DNA of 64,000 nt from Pycnopodia helianthoides (taxonomy: Eukaryota > Echinodermata > Asteroidea > Forcipulatida > Asteriidae), in the NCBI GenBank assembly GCA_032158295.1, contig CM063250.1, positions 3,665,501 to 3,729,500 on the forward strand, read 5' to 3'. The first letter of the stretch is position 1, and the number at the start of each line of letters is the position of its first letter. The notes under the pieces are model-generated. The model was not told the origin of the DNA, ran no database searches, and saw nothing but the letters and a program-made list of their open reading frames with translations. Shown here in pieces: positions 37,020 to 43,340 of this stretch. Made by a program: the position numbers and the translations under genes.

Positions 37020-40000
37020 AACCTAAGAGTTATGGGACTGAATCTGTCTGCTGGTTGGTGATTTTCAACCCAGAACTGGCTGGACAGGAATCCGCATTGT
37101 CAAGGTGCTACTCTATCCCCGAGCATGCAGGAATTGATGATGATCGTTAGTGGTTTCATTAAGAAGCAGGGTCCAGTAACACGGCTCAGAGCATTGTGCG
37201 GTCGCAGATCTGCTCTGCTACCGCAGAATACTTTGCTTACAGTGCCCAGTAAAGCACATCATTCTAGGAGCTGTAAGCGCATAATTCCATGGTAAGCACA
37301 ACAGTAAGCACCACGGTAAGCATCACGGTAAGCATCACGGTAAACATCACGGTTAGCATCACGGTAAGCACCAAGGTAAGCACAAGACTTAAAGCACCAC
37401 AATAAATACTCCCTGCTTTATCTAACGAGGTGTGGGCTTAAACACCATAGAAATCAACTCTCATGAGTTGCATTGGTTCTGGAAGAAGAAAAAAACTGAC
37501 GGTATAAACAACTGAACACTTGTTCCGTATGATCCAATTGTCTTCAGGATGGAACATCAAAAAACAGCCAACTCTATCCATGCAGGACCCTTTTACTCCT
37601 GGTTGATACGAAGCAAGTATAATCAAAGAAGAACGGAAGTGCCCCGACCAGGATTCGAACCCATACTCTGATGACTCAACCGTCAGACCTCAAGTCCAAT
37701 GCACTAAACTGTTTGTCCACAACGCGTGGAATGGAGAACACACAGCACCTTCCGATTTATATTTTAATGGATACAAAATTCCCATCATGTTGACATTCAA
37801 GGTTTCATAATTCGTACTCACATGGTTTGGTGCTCTCGGGAAACATGATATCATTACGTTTGACATTCACGCCGAGTCGCTGAAGGAACTCTCTGTAGTT
37901 CACCACACCATTATGATGAAAGTCATACCTGGACCACAATCTGTAAAGGAACACACAAAAAAACGACAAATTGTAGAGTTTTGCAATGGAGCAGGTTAAA
38001 AACTGCTTCTACCAAGTGTATAACTACAATCCAGGCCATATTTCGTTGGGCCCCACACTCCCCGGTCCCCGTCCAATGTTGGCTCTCATTGCGAGGTCTA
38101 CGCTCCAGCTGGGGTTAACAACATTGAGCGGGGGGGGGGGGGCAGGGGGACTGGTCGAGGGTATGTTTATTGTCACGTGGCCCATGCATGGCCCAAGCAT
38201 TTTGGCCGGGATTTGTAGGCTGCTAGTTCTACTGGAGCTGGCCGAATAGCACAACATAAATGTACACTTTAGAATTTTAGACAAAATAGATATTCTCCTT
38301 CAGGATGATTATAAATTTATGGATCTCAAAAGGCAGGAAAGAAAGAAGTAAAGTTGGTTGGTAAGTGGGGACATGGGATTAATGGACCTTAGGACTGAAT
38401 TGTGTTATTGCTTTACAGTAAAAAAAATGGCTTCCATTTCAGAATTTTTAGTTGACCGAAAATATTCTCTTACAAGACTTGCTGAAATGTTTTACTGGCC
38501 TAATAATTAATTTTACTGGCCCAATGAGAGATTTTACTGGCCCAATGTGTAAGATTACTGGCCCAAGTTCATGGTCTCAGGTCAGTGGTGATGAGCATTA
38601 TTTGAGCCCTGCATAGCAACTGAATAAAATACTTGCACAATTGCATCGGGATAAAGCATATTATTTGTCTTTTCTTTGTTCGAATCCCATCCGAGTAATA
38701 TGCCTGTGGATCCCCCCAGGGCTTGGGAAAGTACTGAGTTTACAGCGCTAATCACACATCAGAGTAGGGTGACAAAACAAAACAAAAATATAAACAATCC
38801 TGAAGATGACCAAAGCAAGTTGATAACTAAACAACTCTGAGATCCAATTTTCGCAGAGATTACTTCAGAACCTGGGCCCAATTTCATGGCTCTGCTTACC
38901 GCGAAATTCTGCGCTTACGGAGCCCTTGTAGCGAATAATTCTATGACACGTAAGCGCAGAAATCTGCGGTAAGTAGAGCCATGAAATTGGGACCAGATCA
39001 ACTCTCAACGGATATTTCTCTGGTACTACTCCACTGCCACTCACCGGTCGTACTGTTCGTCCGTCATTCGGAAACAGTAATTCTCGATCACTTTGCGCAT
39101 TTCGTGTTTTTGGACCTTGCCATCCCGGTTGTAATCAAATAAATGCAGGCCTTTGATGAAGTTCTTCAAGTTGCCTGCCACCTTCTCTCTCAGCTGTCTC
39201 TCCAAGACGTCAATTCCCATATCCTGAGGTGATTTTGTGTAGCTATATCTGTATTAACCCAAAAATATGAATTCATACAAATATTGTTTTGTTTTCCTTT
39301 AAAGATATAGGTTTGGGTATCATAAAATGAAAAGATTTACTAATTCTTTTTTTTTTTAAATCTCACTGTTTATGAAGGTCACACCAATACAAATACCCTC
39401 CACAGAAATATTTCCAGCCGGGCCACATGTCATAATGCTGCGCAAGTAGGAAATTTGGCTCTAAAAATATCTGCTTAAGAAAAAATAAGCGGGGAACCAG
39501 TCACACACTGTTTATATGACGTGGTGATGTGGTTGGTAACCCATTTACAAGTGAGGCATGTTCCTCCCTAGCCTCCCAGGCAATCAATGTCGTCGAAAAG
39601 CTTCCTAGCCAGTCCAACACCACTCCTACATACAGCAACTATGGAAGCATGCCTCCAAATGTGGAATGACAGACTTGCTAAGGTACCACAATCCATCAAA
39701 ATGGACCTAAACAGCAGCCGAACATCTCCCACCTGGAGCAGAGGAATTTTGTCACGACTAGAAGTGCCTCAACCGCCTTCGAACTGGAGTTGGACAGTCA
39801 AAGGTCACAACGAGCAAGTGGGGCTTCAGCCAGGGATTAACAATCTGCGGTTGCAGCACCGAGCCACAGACAATGCTGCCCTTGCTGCAATATTCCCTGC
39901 TTGAGGAACCCTGCACTGTGGCAGCAAAAGCAAGTATTTGTGCTTAAGCAGCTCTATAAAATTGGGTTAAGAAAAACGGTCAAATCACTGATATTTATAT

Positions 40001-42606
40001 TAGTCCTATTGCAGCATTCAAGTAAATACAAACCGGAAAAGTTTACTGACCTGTGACCCGAGGTCATTTTCCAAGACTCCCTCGAGCCTTCTCCGCTGCT
40101 GGCAAACCTATCCAGGAAGTTGCAATACACGATGGTTCCAGTGGCGTTCGCCGGTACCTTGGCCACGACGGCATCGAACTGCTCCCTGGTCAGAGGGTGA
40201 CAGTAGGTGTCTAGGACCCTGCGGAGCTCTCCCTTAGTGATGGTCAGACTCTGATCGATGTCGTAATTCTGGCATGCCTGGAGTTGAGAGAGAAGTTTTG
40301 AGGTTTTATAAATCGATTTAAAATAGTTCCTTTGTACTGAAATCTCACTTTCACTTTATAGCAAGGGAAATCATTCACAGCATTCATACATGTATCAAAG
40401 TTTAAATACAAGTGACTGGCAGACTTCAGTTAAAAGTTAACCGGATGATTTGGAAGTTACACACTAAGCACATTGACAACAAAAAACCCTACATCAACCC
40501 TCGACCACCCCTTCCCTTTCCCTCCCCAACCAATTAGAAGAAAAGAAGGAAAACAAAAACATTTGACCTCAACCCACTGTTCCTGTGAGAGCACTTTTCT
40601 TAACAAAGTAAACCATACTTTTTTAATGGAATGAAAGCAGCCACAAATCAAGTTCATGTGGACCTTTTGTCAACATTGTTTTGTGTATACAACCAAAAAT
40701 ATTTTTGTAATGCCCCTTTGGCTACTGCCCACTCAGTGGCCAATGAGTCAGGGCCCAATTTCATGGCTCTGCTTACCGCCGAATTCTGCGCTTGCGGTGA
40801 CCATTCTCCGCTTACTGTTTAAGTGCCGAATTTCTGCTAGCTGTGTGAGCGTAGAATGACTAGTAACATGGAGTACGCACGCGCACAAGCCGAAATTCCC
40901 CGCTAACCCGTGAAATACGCTTGACGTAAGCGCGGAATTCCCTGCTTCCGCAAGCGCCAATTCTTTGCTTACGGTAAGCAGAGCCATGAAATTGGGCCCA
41001 GTTCTTTTGGGAGAAAAGTACCCCATCTCACAAATATTAAAGCTAAAATGATAATTACCTGTTTCAAGAAGTAACCATAACTAGTATACTTGCGAGTACA
41101 ACCGTGTGCAAATCTCAGGTGTAAATAGCTTTTCAGAGCCAACACTCCTCCCAAAAGAGATTTACACCAGGGCCCAATTTCATAGAGCTGCTTGAGTAAC
41201 ATCAAGCAGCTAAGCACAATCAAATTATGCTAATCCAGATTAAGGTTACCAACCAAGAGACCATGGCTCATGCACCTTCTGTGGCTGGTGTCCTGCTCAT
41301 TTTTGCTTAGAAGAAGATTTTTAAGGAATACTTCTGCTTAAGCAGCTTTTATGTATTGTGCCCTGGCTGTACATGCAAGTTTAGTAGTTATAGTTACTTC
41401 TTATTTTCCACACCATGCAAAGCTTCAAACATCACTTACCTGTTTCAAGTCATGGTAGTGCTGTCTGACCTTGTCTCTTATGAGCTGCTCAACTTCTATG
41501 ATACTGAGTTGGGGATTTGGCGTGAGGACGACGGGTGATAACGGTGCAGAAGAGGCTGGATGCAAAGAACACAAATCTCAAGTTATTATCAAGATCTCGC
41601 TAATGATAACATTATATACTCTCAGTTACTGGCTTAGGTTTAGGTGATCTGAGAGGGTACTTTTTTGTTATTTTTCTGGAAATAAAAATTTGTGCTAAAT
41701 GCACAACAAAACCAAACTTTTGAGAAGCAATTGAAATTGTTAAAACATGTAAAACAGTTCTTTCTTTAACATGAGCAAATGTAGCTCTTGACTACTATTC
41801 TAAGTTAGATTATGATCAGTTTGATATTCATGAATTTTTATCTGAGCCTTTGAGAAAAACTTTGCTAGGTACGAAAATGTGCAGCCATTGCATTTATACC
41901 ATAGGTCATTTTAGTTGGTAAAACAATTTGCAACGGTCCTACTAAAAGCCGACAACACGCCGACAACAAGTTTCAAATACCTCAAAAACAGCAAATAAAC
42001 AAAGGATTTATTAAAAATATGTGTACTATGCACTATGGTCGAAACACTGTTTTTAGGCCAAGGTGGCACCGACCGCACTCCGTGTCAGTTTGGGTTTTTT
42101 TAAGGTCAAAATTGCAGACTTTTCGTTAAGTTATGCCATTGCATTTTTGTTAATATTACATAGTACACATATCTCTAATAAATCCTTGATTTTTTTGCTG
42201 GTTTTTAGGTATCTAAAACTTATTGTCGGCGTGTTGTCGGCACTCTGGACTTGTAGTCGGCGTGTTGTCGGCTTTTAGTAGGACCCATTTGCAACAGCTA
42301 ATTCTATTTTAAAATTTTTTAATTCATTGTATTTTTCCCAACAACCAATAATGTATCCGGTCCCTTTGAGGTTATTATTTCAAGAATTGTGTCTTCCTTT
42401 TTGCTTGCAAAAAAACAATCTGCCTTGCCTCTAGATGGAGCTCTTTCTTCAAGGCGACCGTATTCAAATGATCCTCTGGATGCTCGGCTTCCAGGAGTGC
42501 GTAATCCATTAGACGTTTTGAGGATGTCCCTCGGTGTAAACATCACCCCTCCTGTATTTGGGCGAAGACCTCCCATACTAGAGCCTATAACCAAGGGAGA
42601 CGCCAT
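18260..42606 (-). CDS. EFCAB6: EFCAB6 orthologue, multi-EF-hand axonemal protein
   Basis: Twenty-six exons were joined by hand on the minus strand, from ATG at 42606 to TGA at 18260-18262: 4,563 nt, 1,520 residues, all phases compatible. Human EFCAB6 is about 1,500 residues. The protein is a chain of EF-hand pairs. Good loops include DYNRDGKVQKHE, DDNHDGLVELED, DKNGNGVITKKE and DPENSGQVDGEE; many others lack ligands and probably only serve as structure. A linker motif HKWLDSEHR (exon 11) and HKWLDSDHR (exon 15) recurs, showing internal duplication. In vertebrates EFCAB6 is reported as a microtubule inner protein of ciliary and sperm doublets and as a DJ-1 (PARK7) and androgen receptor partner; only the family match is seen here. 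X-box-like motifs upstream (44334-44389) fit ciliary regulation. An untranslated first exon near 44131 is likely. The least certain parts are the exon 1 and exon 12 donors. Confidence 0.93.
18777..18860. repeat. Retroelement-like tail with (TTA)n
   Basis: AAAGCGCTATATAAGAACTC followed by AGTATTATTATTATTACTATT, the same layout as 36930-37017. Intron between exons 25 and 26. Confidence 0.5.
19125..19239 (-). CDS. EFCAB6: EFCAB6 exon 25
   Basis: Completes the EF-hand begun in exon 24 with FGYLNFLKHSVLKLQPV and adds a polar linker ending RHRIHPSKIP. Phase 2 in, phase 0 out at CCG|GTAAGA. Confidence 0.88.
19296..19500 (+). mobile_element. Retroelement 3'-end fragment (possibly Penelope-like)
   Basis: TCCTGAAGACGAGCAGAGTA then CGAAACGTCGAG and a tail with CACCATGCAAAGCTTCAAAC. 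Related pieces lie at 22810-22935, 41082-41165 (inverted) and 41366-41440. The CGAAACGTCG phrase is common near Penelope-like 3' ends; the class is inference. Confidence 0.4.
19805..19889 (-). CDS. EFCAB6: EFCAB6 exon 24
   Basis: Encodes ILESLGFSLSGDDFDQL and TTKYDLKENGK, the helix and first half of an EF loop split by the intron. Phase 1 in, phase 2 out at AAA|GTAAGT. Confidence 0.9.
20017..20182 (-). CDS. EFCAB6: EFCAB6 exon 23
   Basis: Encodes a helix KQWKEVQRLCRLKD and the loop DPENSGQVDGEE, one of the better calcium loops. Phase 0 in, phase 1 out. Confidence 0.91.
20183..21134. other. EFCAB6 intron, mostly unique-looking
   Basis: Only a short SINE fragment (GAGAGAAGCAATTTATGG near 20646) and a local inverted pair around GCACCACATCTTAAGGTGCT (20706-20725) stand out. 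No other gene seen. Confidence 0.45.
21135..21329 (-). CDS. EFCAB6: EFCAB6 exon 22
   Basis: Encodes FDSLWNTLPTNEFGNM, EYHKFLKQYMVDNLD and a Ser/Arg-rich linker ending IRASSRL. Phase 0 at both ends. The EF loop is degenerate (PTNEFGNMEYHK). Confidence 0.92.
21566..21804 (+). pseudogene. LINE reverse transcriptase C-terminal remnant
   Basis: QRRARFAGHCYRAKGQ and VSDLICWRLPCP in one frame, then YIDIVCNDMSQHVDD and ADKGFWKSLVAC in another, followed by (GAT)n and an A-rich (ATA)n tail. This is the typical C-terminal tail of an RTE/L1-type LINE, broken by a frameshift near 21680. It sits in the EFCAB6 intron on the opposite strand. Confidence 0.75.
22282..22518 (-). CDS. EFCAB6: EFCAB6 exon 21
   Basis: Encodes IANSWFESLNKVEEE, a linker, ARFSRFTEKFAEV, loop DYAKIGVVSKED and DEIAFRMNPDQ. 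Phase 0 at both ends; acceptor AAATCTCTAG. Confidence 0.92.
22519..23286. other. EFCAB6 intron with retroelement fragment
   Basis: A fragment at about 22810-22935 (CTCCTGAAGACGATCAGAAC, then CCATGCAAAGTTTTC) resembles 19296-19500. The rest is AT-rich with nothing recognised. Confidence 0.4.
23287..23478 (-). CDS. EFCAB6: EFCAB6 exon 20
   Basis: Encodes AFGAFDKDKRGRISAPELRR (loop DKDKRGRISAPE) and LTVSYMAFLEEFSTNENE. Phase 0 at both ends. Confidence 0.93.
23479..24434. other. EFCAB6 intron, nothing recognised
   Basis: A-rich and T-rich runs, no repeat family or exon identified. A weak symmetrical region near 24180-24370 (TTTATGGGCAAATTGCATTT and CCGTAAAGATGGCCG) was noticed only. Confidence 0.35.
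24435..24630 (-). CDS. EFCAB6: EFCAB6 exon 19
   Basis: Completes an EF-hand with IGVQSEKGKLSYIQFLEAF, then a basic linker ending STQLPVLKS. Phase 2 in, phase 0 out at TCT|GTAAGT. Confidence 0.91.
24900..25083. mobile_element. Decayed foldback fragment
   Basis: GGTTACCAGCCAAAATGCC and GCTTAACAGCTTTATGAAGT match the internal and terminal parts of the neighbouring 25085-25268 element in inverted arrangement. Confidence 0.5.
25085..25268. mobile_element. Foldback of the GGGCCCAATTTCAT family
   Basis: Starts TGGGCTCAATTTCATAGATC and ends AGCTGTATGAAATTGGGCCC. It ends 90 bp from EFCAB6 exon 18. Confidence 0.75.
25358..25585 (-). CDS. EFCAB6: EFCAB6 exon 18
   Basis: Encodes MNITVNQASNATFIPAAQLE, RDKYASFQNAFNQL, loop DLSKTGYVTVKE and TFSEFLQR. 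Phase 2 at both ends. Confidence 0.92.
25586..26457. other. EFCAB6 intron, nothing recognised
   Basis: A short GTGTGTGTGTG and G run near 25836-25856 is the only simple repeat. No other feature supported. Confidence 0.4.
26458..26616 (-). CDS. EFCAB6: EFCAB6 exon 17
   Basis: Encodes YDFDSKGYIDHQHFLYMMG (second half of the EF pair begun in exon 16) and IVEDSYETLENHHITQLNK. Phase 2 at both ends. Confidence 0.91.
26617..27003. other. EFCAB6 intron, nothing recognised
   Basis: Short AT-rich intron without a repeat I can name. Confidence 0.4.
27004..27219 (-). CDS. EFCAB6: EFCAB6 exon 16 (best canonical EF loop)
   Basis: Encodes FNKTLDPAQLAADQVHD, TYQDLAKAFMTI and loop DKNGNGVITKKE, which has ligands at all expected positions, then FMLPMTKDEFELLWK. 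Most likely a true calcium-binding hand. Confidence 0.93.
27220..28821. other. Large EFCAB6 intron with a palindromic element
   Basis: Contains the hairpin 27652-27816 and CpG-containing sequence around 27330-27560 (ACGTGGCCGGTTATAAACGG, TGACGCGCGCGTACGC) that may be a second, decayed copy of such an element. 27820-28800 holds nothing recognised. Confidence 0.45.
27652..27816. mobile_element. Long palindromic element
   Basis: The left arm GACTTGGTCTTAACCGGCCG and right arm CGGCCGGTTAAGACCGCGTC pair through TTTAAAACC, GGGCCGTGGCC and a CGCCTTCGGCTCGG centre. The outer AATAAAAG and CTTTTATT also pair. Confidence 0.8.
28822..29057 (-). CDS. EFCAB6: EFCAB6 exon 15
   Basis: Encodes loop DDNHDGLVELED, FTISDEEFKKLMSKL, KLSYRDFLDRFQVL and the linker SHKWLDSDHR that repeats the exon 11 linker. 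Phase 0 in, phase 2 out. Confidence 0.93.
29058..29905. other. EFCAB6 intron with a dispersed repeat fragment
   Basis: About 29630-29760 (GGCATTGCATGGTGAGGTAT, ACACCATGTGTATA, CTTTGCTGTGTAGATT) matches 54450-54595. The rest is unique-looking. Confidence 0.5.
29906..30154 (-). CDS. EFCAB6: EFCAB6 exon 14
   Basis: Encodes VLKSFGMYMEDDQFSSL, GFNRGPLTYTDFVEQF and a linker with QRVPNHRYTHLL, ending LLLDKMRQAFG. Phase 0 at both ends. Confidence 0.92.
30219..30365. repeat. Minisatellite, about 4 irregular units
   Basis: AAAGGACTTATAAGACCTAG followed by AAAGACCCAGTCA recurs with variation at about 30220, 30268, 30310 and 30337. It lies in the intron between exons 13 and 14. Confidence 0.7.
30796..30967 (-). 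CDS. EFCAB6: EFCAB6 exon 13
   Basis: Encodes FTNVQLNALERTGQMS, VKLKDRMAQKSGRIRD and RYCKSRRGKLYKKEFRQ. The EF loop is lost (CKSRRGKLYKKE). Phase 2 in, phase 0 out. Confidence 0.9.
31538..31648 (-). CDS. EFCAB6: EFCAB6 exon 12 (donor uncertain)
   Basis: Encodes LWSQCEESPDGKIIFGEF and CQAGCDCPGLSSIKNTGPE. The start joins exon 11 exactly (FDV|LWSQ). The donor GA|GTGACT at 31537 was chosen because it restores phase 2; TC|GTCCAT at 31554-31559 would also fit and shorten the protein. Confidence 0.78.
31649..32614. other. EFCAB6 intron with foldback fragment
   Basis: 31988-32150 (CTGCTTTAAGCACAAAAATT, GGTTACCAGC, GCTTAAGCAGCTCTA) belongs to the GGGCCCAATTTCAT foldback family. A short inverted pair around GTATACTTTCCCCGAGTCCT may be a decayed SINE (32340-32560, with a B-box-like GGTGGGATTCAAACC at 32453). 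Confidence 0.45.
32615..32847 (-). CDS. EFCAB6: EFCAB6 exon 11
   Basis: Encodes linker EGHKWLDSEHRWNDRAPA, VEEILREKIEEYWKSV and loop DPEATGAIGYKP, then SDEHFDV. Phase 0 in, phase 2 out at GT|GTAAGT. Confidence 0.92.
32895..33080 (+). mobile_element. tRNA-derived SINE, family 2-like fragment
   Basis: A head with GATTGGCCGAGTGATTTTC and B box CGTTCGAATCCCC, then TCCAAAACTGAACATTTC and CAGGATCCCTTGGTTGC, resembling 6190-6435. Confidence 0.5.
33252..33422 (-). CDS. EFCAB6: EFCAB6 exon 10
   Basis: Encodes NRDGRVTRKELRKIL, RLNEQQFKGLVAQL, loop-like DPYNENCIDYHT and FLDLFEVRETK. With exon 9 it forms the full loop DQNRDGRVTRKE. Phase 0 at both ends. Confidence 0.93.
33540..33870 (-). mobile_element. 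tRNA-Leu-derived SINE
   Basis: The minus strand 33867-33781 folds as a tRNA: acceptor GGTGTCA/TGACACT, D arm GGCCGAGCGGTTTAGAGC, anticodon arm with loop TTCAAGT (anticodon CAA, Leu), a variable arm, and T arm GGGTTCGAATCCCGG-like. A body with GCTTCTCTTCACCCAGGGG follows to about 33540. The SINE body makes a working tRNA gene unlikely. Confidence 0.75.
34036..34156 (-). CDS. EFCAB6: EFCAB6 exon 9
   Basis: Encodes VNPIREGDSEMEVEDI, SRLLHKHVTNMYP and IKEAFLAFDQ, the entering helix of the EF-hand completed in exon 10. Phase 2 in, phase 0 out at CAG|GTAAGG. Confidence 0.9.
34157..34722. other. EFCAB6 intron, nothing recognised
   Basis: AT-rich intron without a nameable repeat or exon. Confidence 0.4.
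34723..34833 (-). CDS. EFCAB6: EFCAB6 exon 8
   Basis: Encodes FGLKASHKISWEHFLEKF, a loop-less second EF half, and NPRIEGNGQTIPIKPNH. Phase 2 at both ends; acceptor TTTTTGATGTAG. Confidence 0.9.
35076..35545. repeat. Repeat cluster with GGCTCTTCGTGAAAC phrases
   Basis: CTCTTCGTGAAAC or close variants occur near 35255, 35356, 35441 and 35525, with an inverted TTCACAAAGAGCCAC at 35076. It may be a foldback with internal 85-95 bp repeats. Intron between exons 7 and 8. Confidence 0.45.
35827..35975 (-). CDS. EFCAB6: EFCAB6 exon 7
   Basis: Encodes LKENYINLKKMFMAF, loop DARQDGFVSLED and IPMSDQLFLQLMD. Phase 0 in, phase 2 out at AG|GTAAAA. Confidence 0.92.
35976..36547. other. EFCAB6 intron, nothing recognised
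   Basis: C-rich and A-rich homopolymer runs (36330-36370) and otherwise AT-rich sequence. No exon or repeat family assigned. Confidence 0.4.
36548..36672 (-). CDS. EFCAB6: EFCAB6 exon 6
   Basis: Encodes the charged linker SFAEKEQNRHKQVEQL, VFNGSDDTVRGMTFP and QIEAELRKL. Phase 1 in, phase 0 out at CTG|GTACTT. Confidence 0.88.
36705..37017 (+). mobile_element. LINE 3' fragment with (TTA)n tail
   Basis: Encodes DNNFNENLWKALPACQ, REAMSMPVFKRLLKTF and LFHNKS-stop (36898), the typical last residues of a non-LTR reverse transcriptase. Then TATAGCGCTATATAAATGCT and a TTATTATTATT run to 37017. A 5'-truncated LINE. Confidence 0.7.
37280..37395. repeat. Minisatellite, 12-bp unit CACGGTAAGCAT
   Basis: About eight variants of the unit run from 37290 to 37390. 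On the + strand each contains GGTAAGCA, a splice-donor-like word, but EFCAB6 is transcribed from the other strand. Confidence 0.8.
37436..37725 (-). mobile_element. tRNA-derived SINE
   Basis: The B box on the minus strand is GGGTTCGAATCCTGG (about 37650), with a tRNA-like stretch to 37722 and a body toward 37436. Related to 33540-33870. Confidence 0.6.
37822..37940 (-). CDS. EFCAB6: EFCAB6 exon 5
   Basis: Encodes LWSRYDFHHNGVVNYREFL (loop DFHHNGVVNYRE) and VKRNDIMFPESTKP. Phase 2 in, phase 1 out at T|GTGAGT. Confidence 0.91.
38000..38270. other. GC-rich intron segment with a G14 run
   Basis: GGGCCCCACACTCCCCGG and a 14-base G run near 38130 contrast with the surrounding AT-rich intron. Both strands stay open for about 85 codons, with no family resemblance. 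Nature unknown. Confidence 0.3.
38874..38995. mobile_element. Short foldback of the GGGCCCAATTTCAT family
   Basis: Arms GGGCCCAATTTCATGGCTCT and AGAGCCATGAAATTGGGACC; the interior TTCTGCGCTTACGG and its inverse TAAGCGCAGAA also pair. Ends 50 bp from exon 4. Confidence 0.75.
39045..39223 (-). CDS. EFCAB6: EFCAB6 exon 4
   Basis: Encodes DMGIDVLERQLREKVAG, FIKGLHLFDYN, loop DYNRDGKVQKHE and FRMTDEQYD. Phase 0 in, phase 2 out at CG|GTGAGT. A good calcium loop. Confidence 0.93.
39417..39965 (+). mobile_element. Foldback carrying an unexplained 105-codon open frame
   Basis: 39450-39550 and 39925-39965 look like the two halves of a GGGCCCAATTTCAT-type foldback (GGTTGGTAACCC; GCTTAAGCAGCTCTATAAAA). 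Between them a frame at 39587-39904 reads MSSKSFLASPTPLLHT, MEACLQMWNDRLAKVP and QHRATDNAALAAIFPA. I do not recognise it; it may be a retroelement or captured gene fragment. Confidence 0.45.
40047..40277 (-). CDS. EFCAB6: EFCAB6 exon 3
   Basis: Encodes ACQNYDIDQSLTITKGELRR, CHPLTREQFDAVV, YCNFLDRFASSGEG and SWKMTSGHRS. The donor TCA|GTAAAC at 40046 keeps phase 0; AG|GTCAGT four bases earlier would break the frame into exon 4. Confidence 0.9.
40751..41000. mobile_element. Foldback of the GGGCCCAATTTCAT family
   Basis: Perfect outer arms GGGCCCAATTTCATGGCTCT and AGAGCCATGAAATTGGGCCC with TGCTTACCG/CGGTAAGCA next to them. A longer version of 38874-38995. Confidence 0.82.
41170..41365. mobile_element. 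Foldback of the GGGCCCAATTTCAT family
   Basis: Starts GGGCCCAATTTCATAGAGCT and ends GCTTAAGCAGCTTTTATGTA then TTGTGCCCTGG. It separates two pieces of the retroelement-like repeat (41082-41165 and 41366-41440), so it probably inserted into one. Confidence 0.65.
41440..41555 (-). CDS. EFCAB6: EFCAB6 exon 2
   Basis: Encodes SSAPLSPVVLTPNPQLSI and the helix EVEQLIRDKVRQHYHDLKQ that leads into the first EF-hand. Phase 1 in, phase 0 out at CAG|GTAAGT. Confidence 0.88.
41935..42286. mobile_element. 352-bp terminal inverted repeat element with 9-bp target duplication
   Basis: Long arms beginning GGTCCTACTAAAAGCCGACA and ending TGTCGGCTTTTAGTAGGACC, flanked on both sides by ATTTGCAAC (41926-41934 and 42287-42295). 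A 9-bp duplication is typical of Mutator-like elements. Non-autonomous; in EFCAB6 intron 1. Confidence 0.85.
42429..42606 (-). CDS. EFCAB6: EFCAB6 exon 1 (start codon)
   Basis: ATG at 42606 starts MASPLVIGSSMGGLRP, followed by FTPRDILKTSNGLRTP and LEERAPSR, a disordered basic N-terminus. The donor is taken as AGAG|GCAAGG, a GC donor giving the phase 1 that exon 2 needs; T|GTTTTT (42412) or G|GTCGCC (42457) would also fit phase. An ATG 14 codons upstream lies before a likely CACCAG acceptor and was not chosen. Confidence 0.72.
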
Positions 42607-42967
42607 CTTGTGCCAGTGACTAGCTGGTGGACAAAAATTATAGTTCAAACAAAATTATTTTTTGTTGTATGGTCTTAACATTTGAATGATGATAGACAAT
42701 TTCACTGTTTTTTTTTTACAACTTTTGTAAGAAAAGTTGTGAAGGAAACAGTGGTGGATCCAAGGTGTTCCAAAGGCCCCTCCTCCCTCGAACAAAGTTG
42801 ATCCAATGCCTTTGCAATATGATGGCAGTCTGCAGTAGCAGCTGCCAGGCCTCAGGAAGATCATTGGTTTTTTACTAATATGTCAAACTTCATTAAATTT
42901 TTTCCAGTATACTATGTTCTTTATCTTTTTAGCATGACAATTCATCTGTGTTGGTAATTTGATAATG

Positions 42968-42994
42968 TTAAACTTTTGATCATCAAAAGTTTAA
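42968..42994. repeat. 27-bp palindrome
   Basis: TTAAACTTTTGAT and ATCAAAAGTTTAA are exact inverse complements around a single C. Confidence 0.8.
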
Positions 42995-43019
42995 ATGTTA
43001 TATTGTTCTTTATCTTGTC

Positions 43020-43340
43020 TTGTCTTGGTGGATACTGCACCAACACCCCCTTCTCAGGGGTCACACAGGCAGGGCGGGTTGTGCACATGAAATTGCCAAC
43101 CATGCCAAAAACACTGGGGAGAACCCGTGCTCTTAATGATAAGTGCACTGTGTTTATTTACGTATTACATGTGACATGCAGGACCTACAGCTTTAGTCTC
43201 ATCCGAAGGATGAAGCAATAATGGTTAAGTGTCTCGCTTAAGGACACAAGTATCAAGACCGTAACTCGAACCCGCACTCTGCTGTTTAGAACAACAGAGC
43301 TTGAGTCCGGTGCCTGCTTAGCCACAACACCCCTTGATAC
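43020..43340 (-). mobile_element. tRNA-derived SINE
   Basis: GGTTAAGTGTCTCGCTTAAG and GACCGTAACTCGAACCC (degenerate B box) with a tRNA-like stretch to 43333 and a body upstream. Same superfamily as 33540-33870. Confidence 0.55.

Noticed and set aside
37280..37395. CRISPR-like array
   Set aside because: The 12-bp units are contiguous without unique spacers, in an intron of an animal gene.
42607..42648. Upstream ATG at 42648 as EFCAB6 start
   Set aside because: A CACCAG acceptor lies between the two ATGs, so the upstream one is probably intronic.
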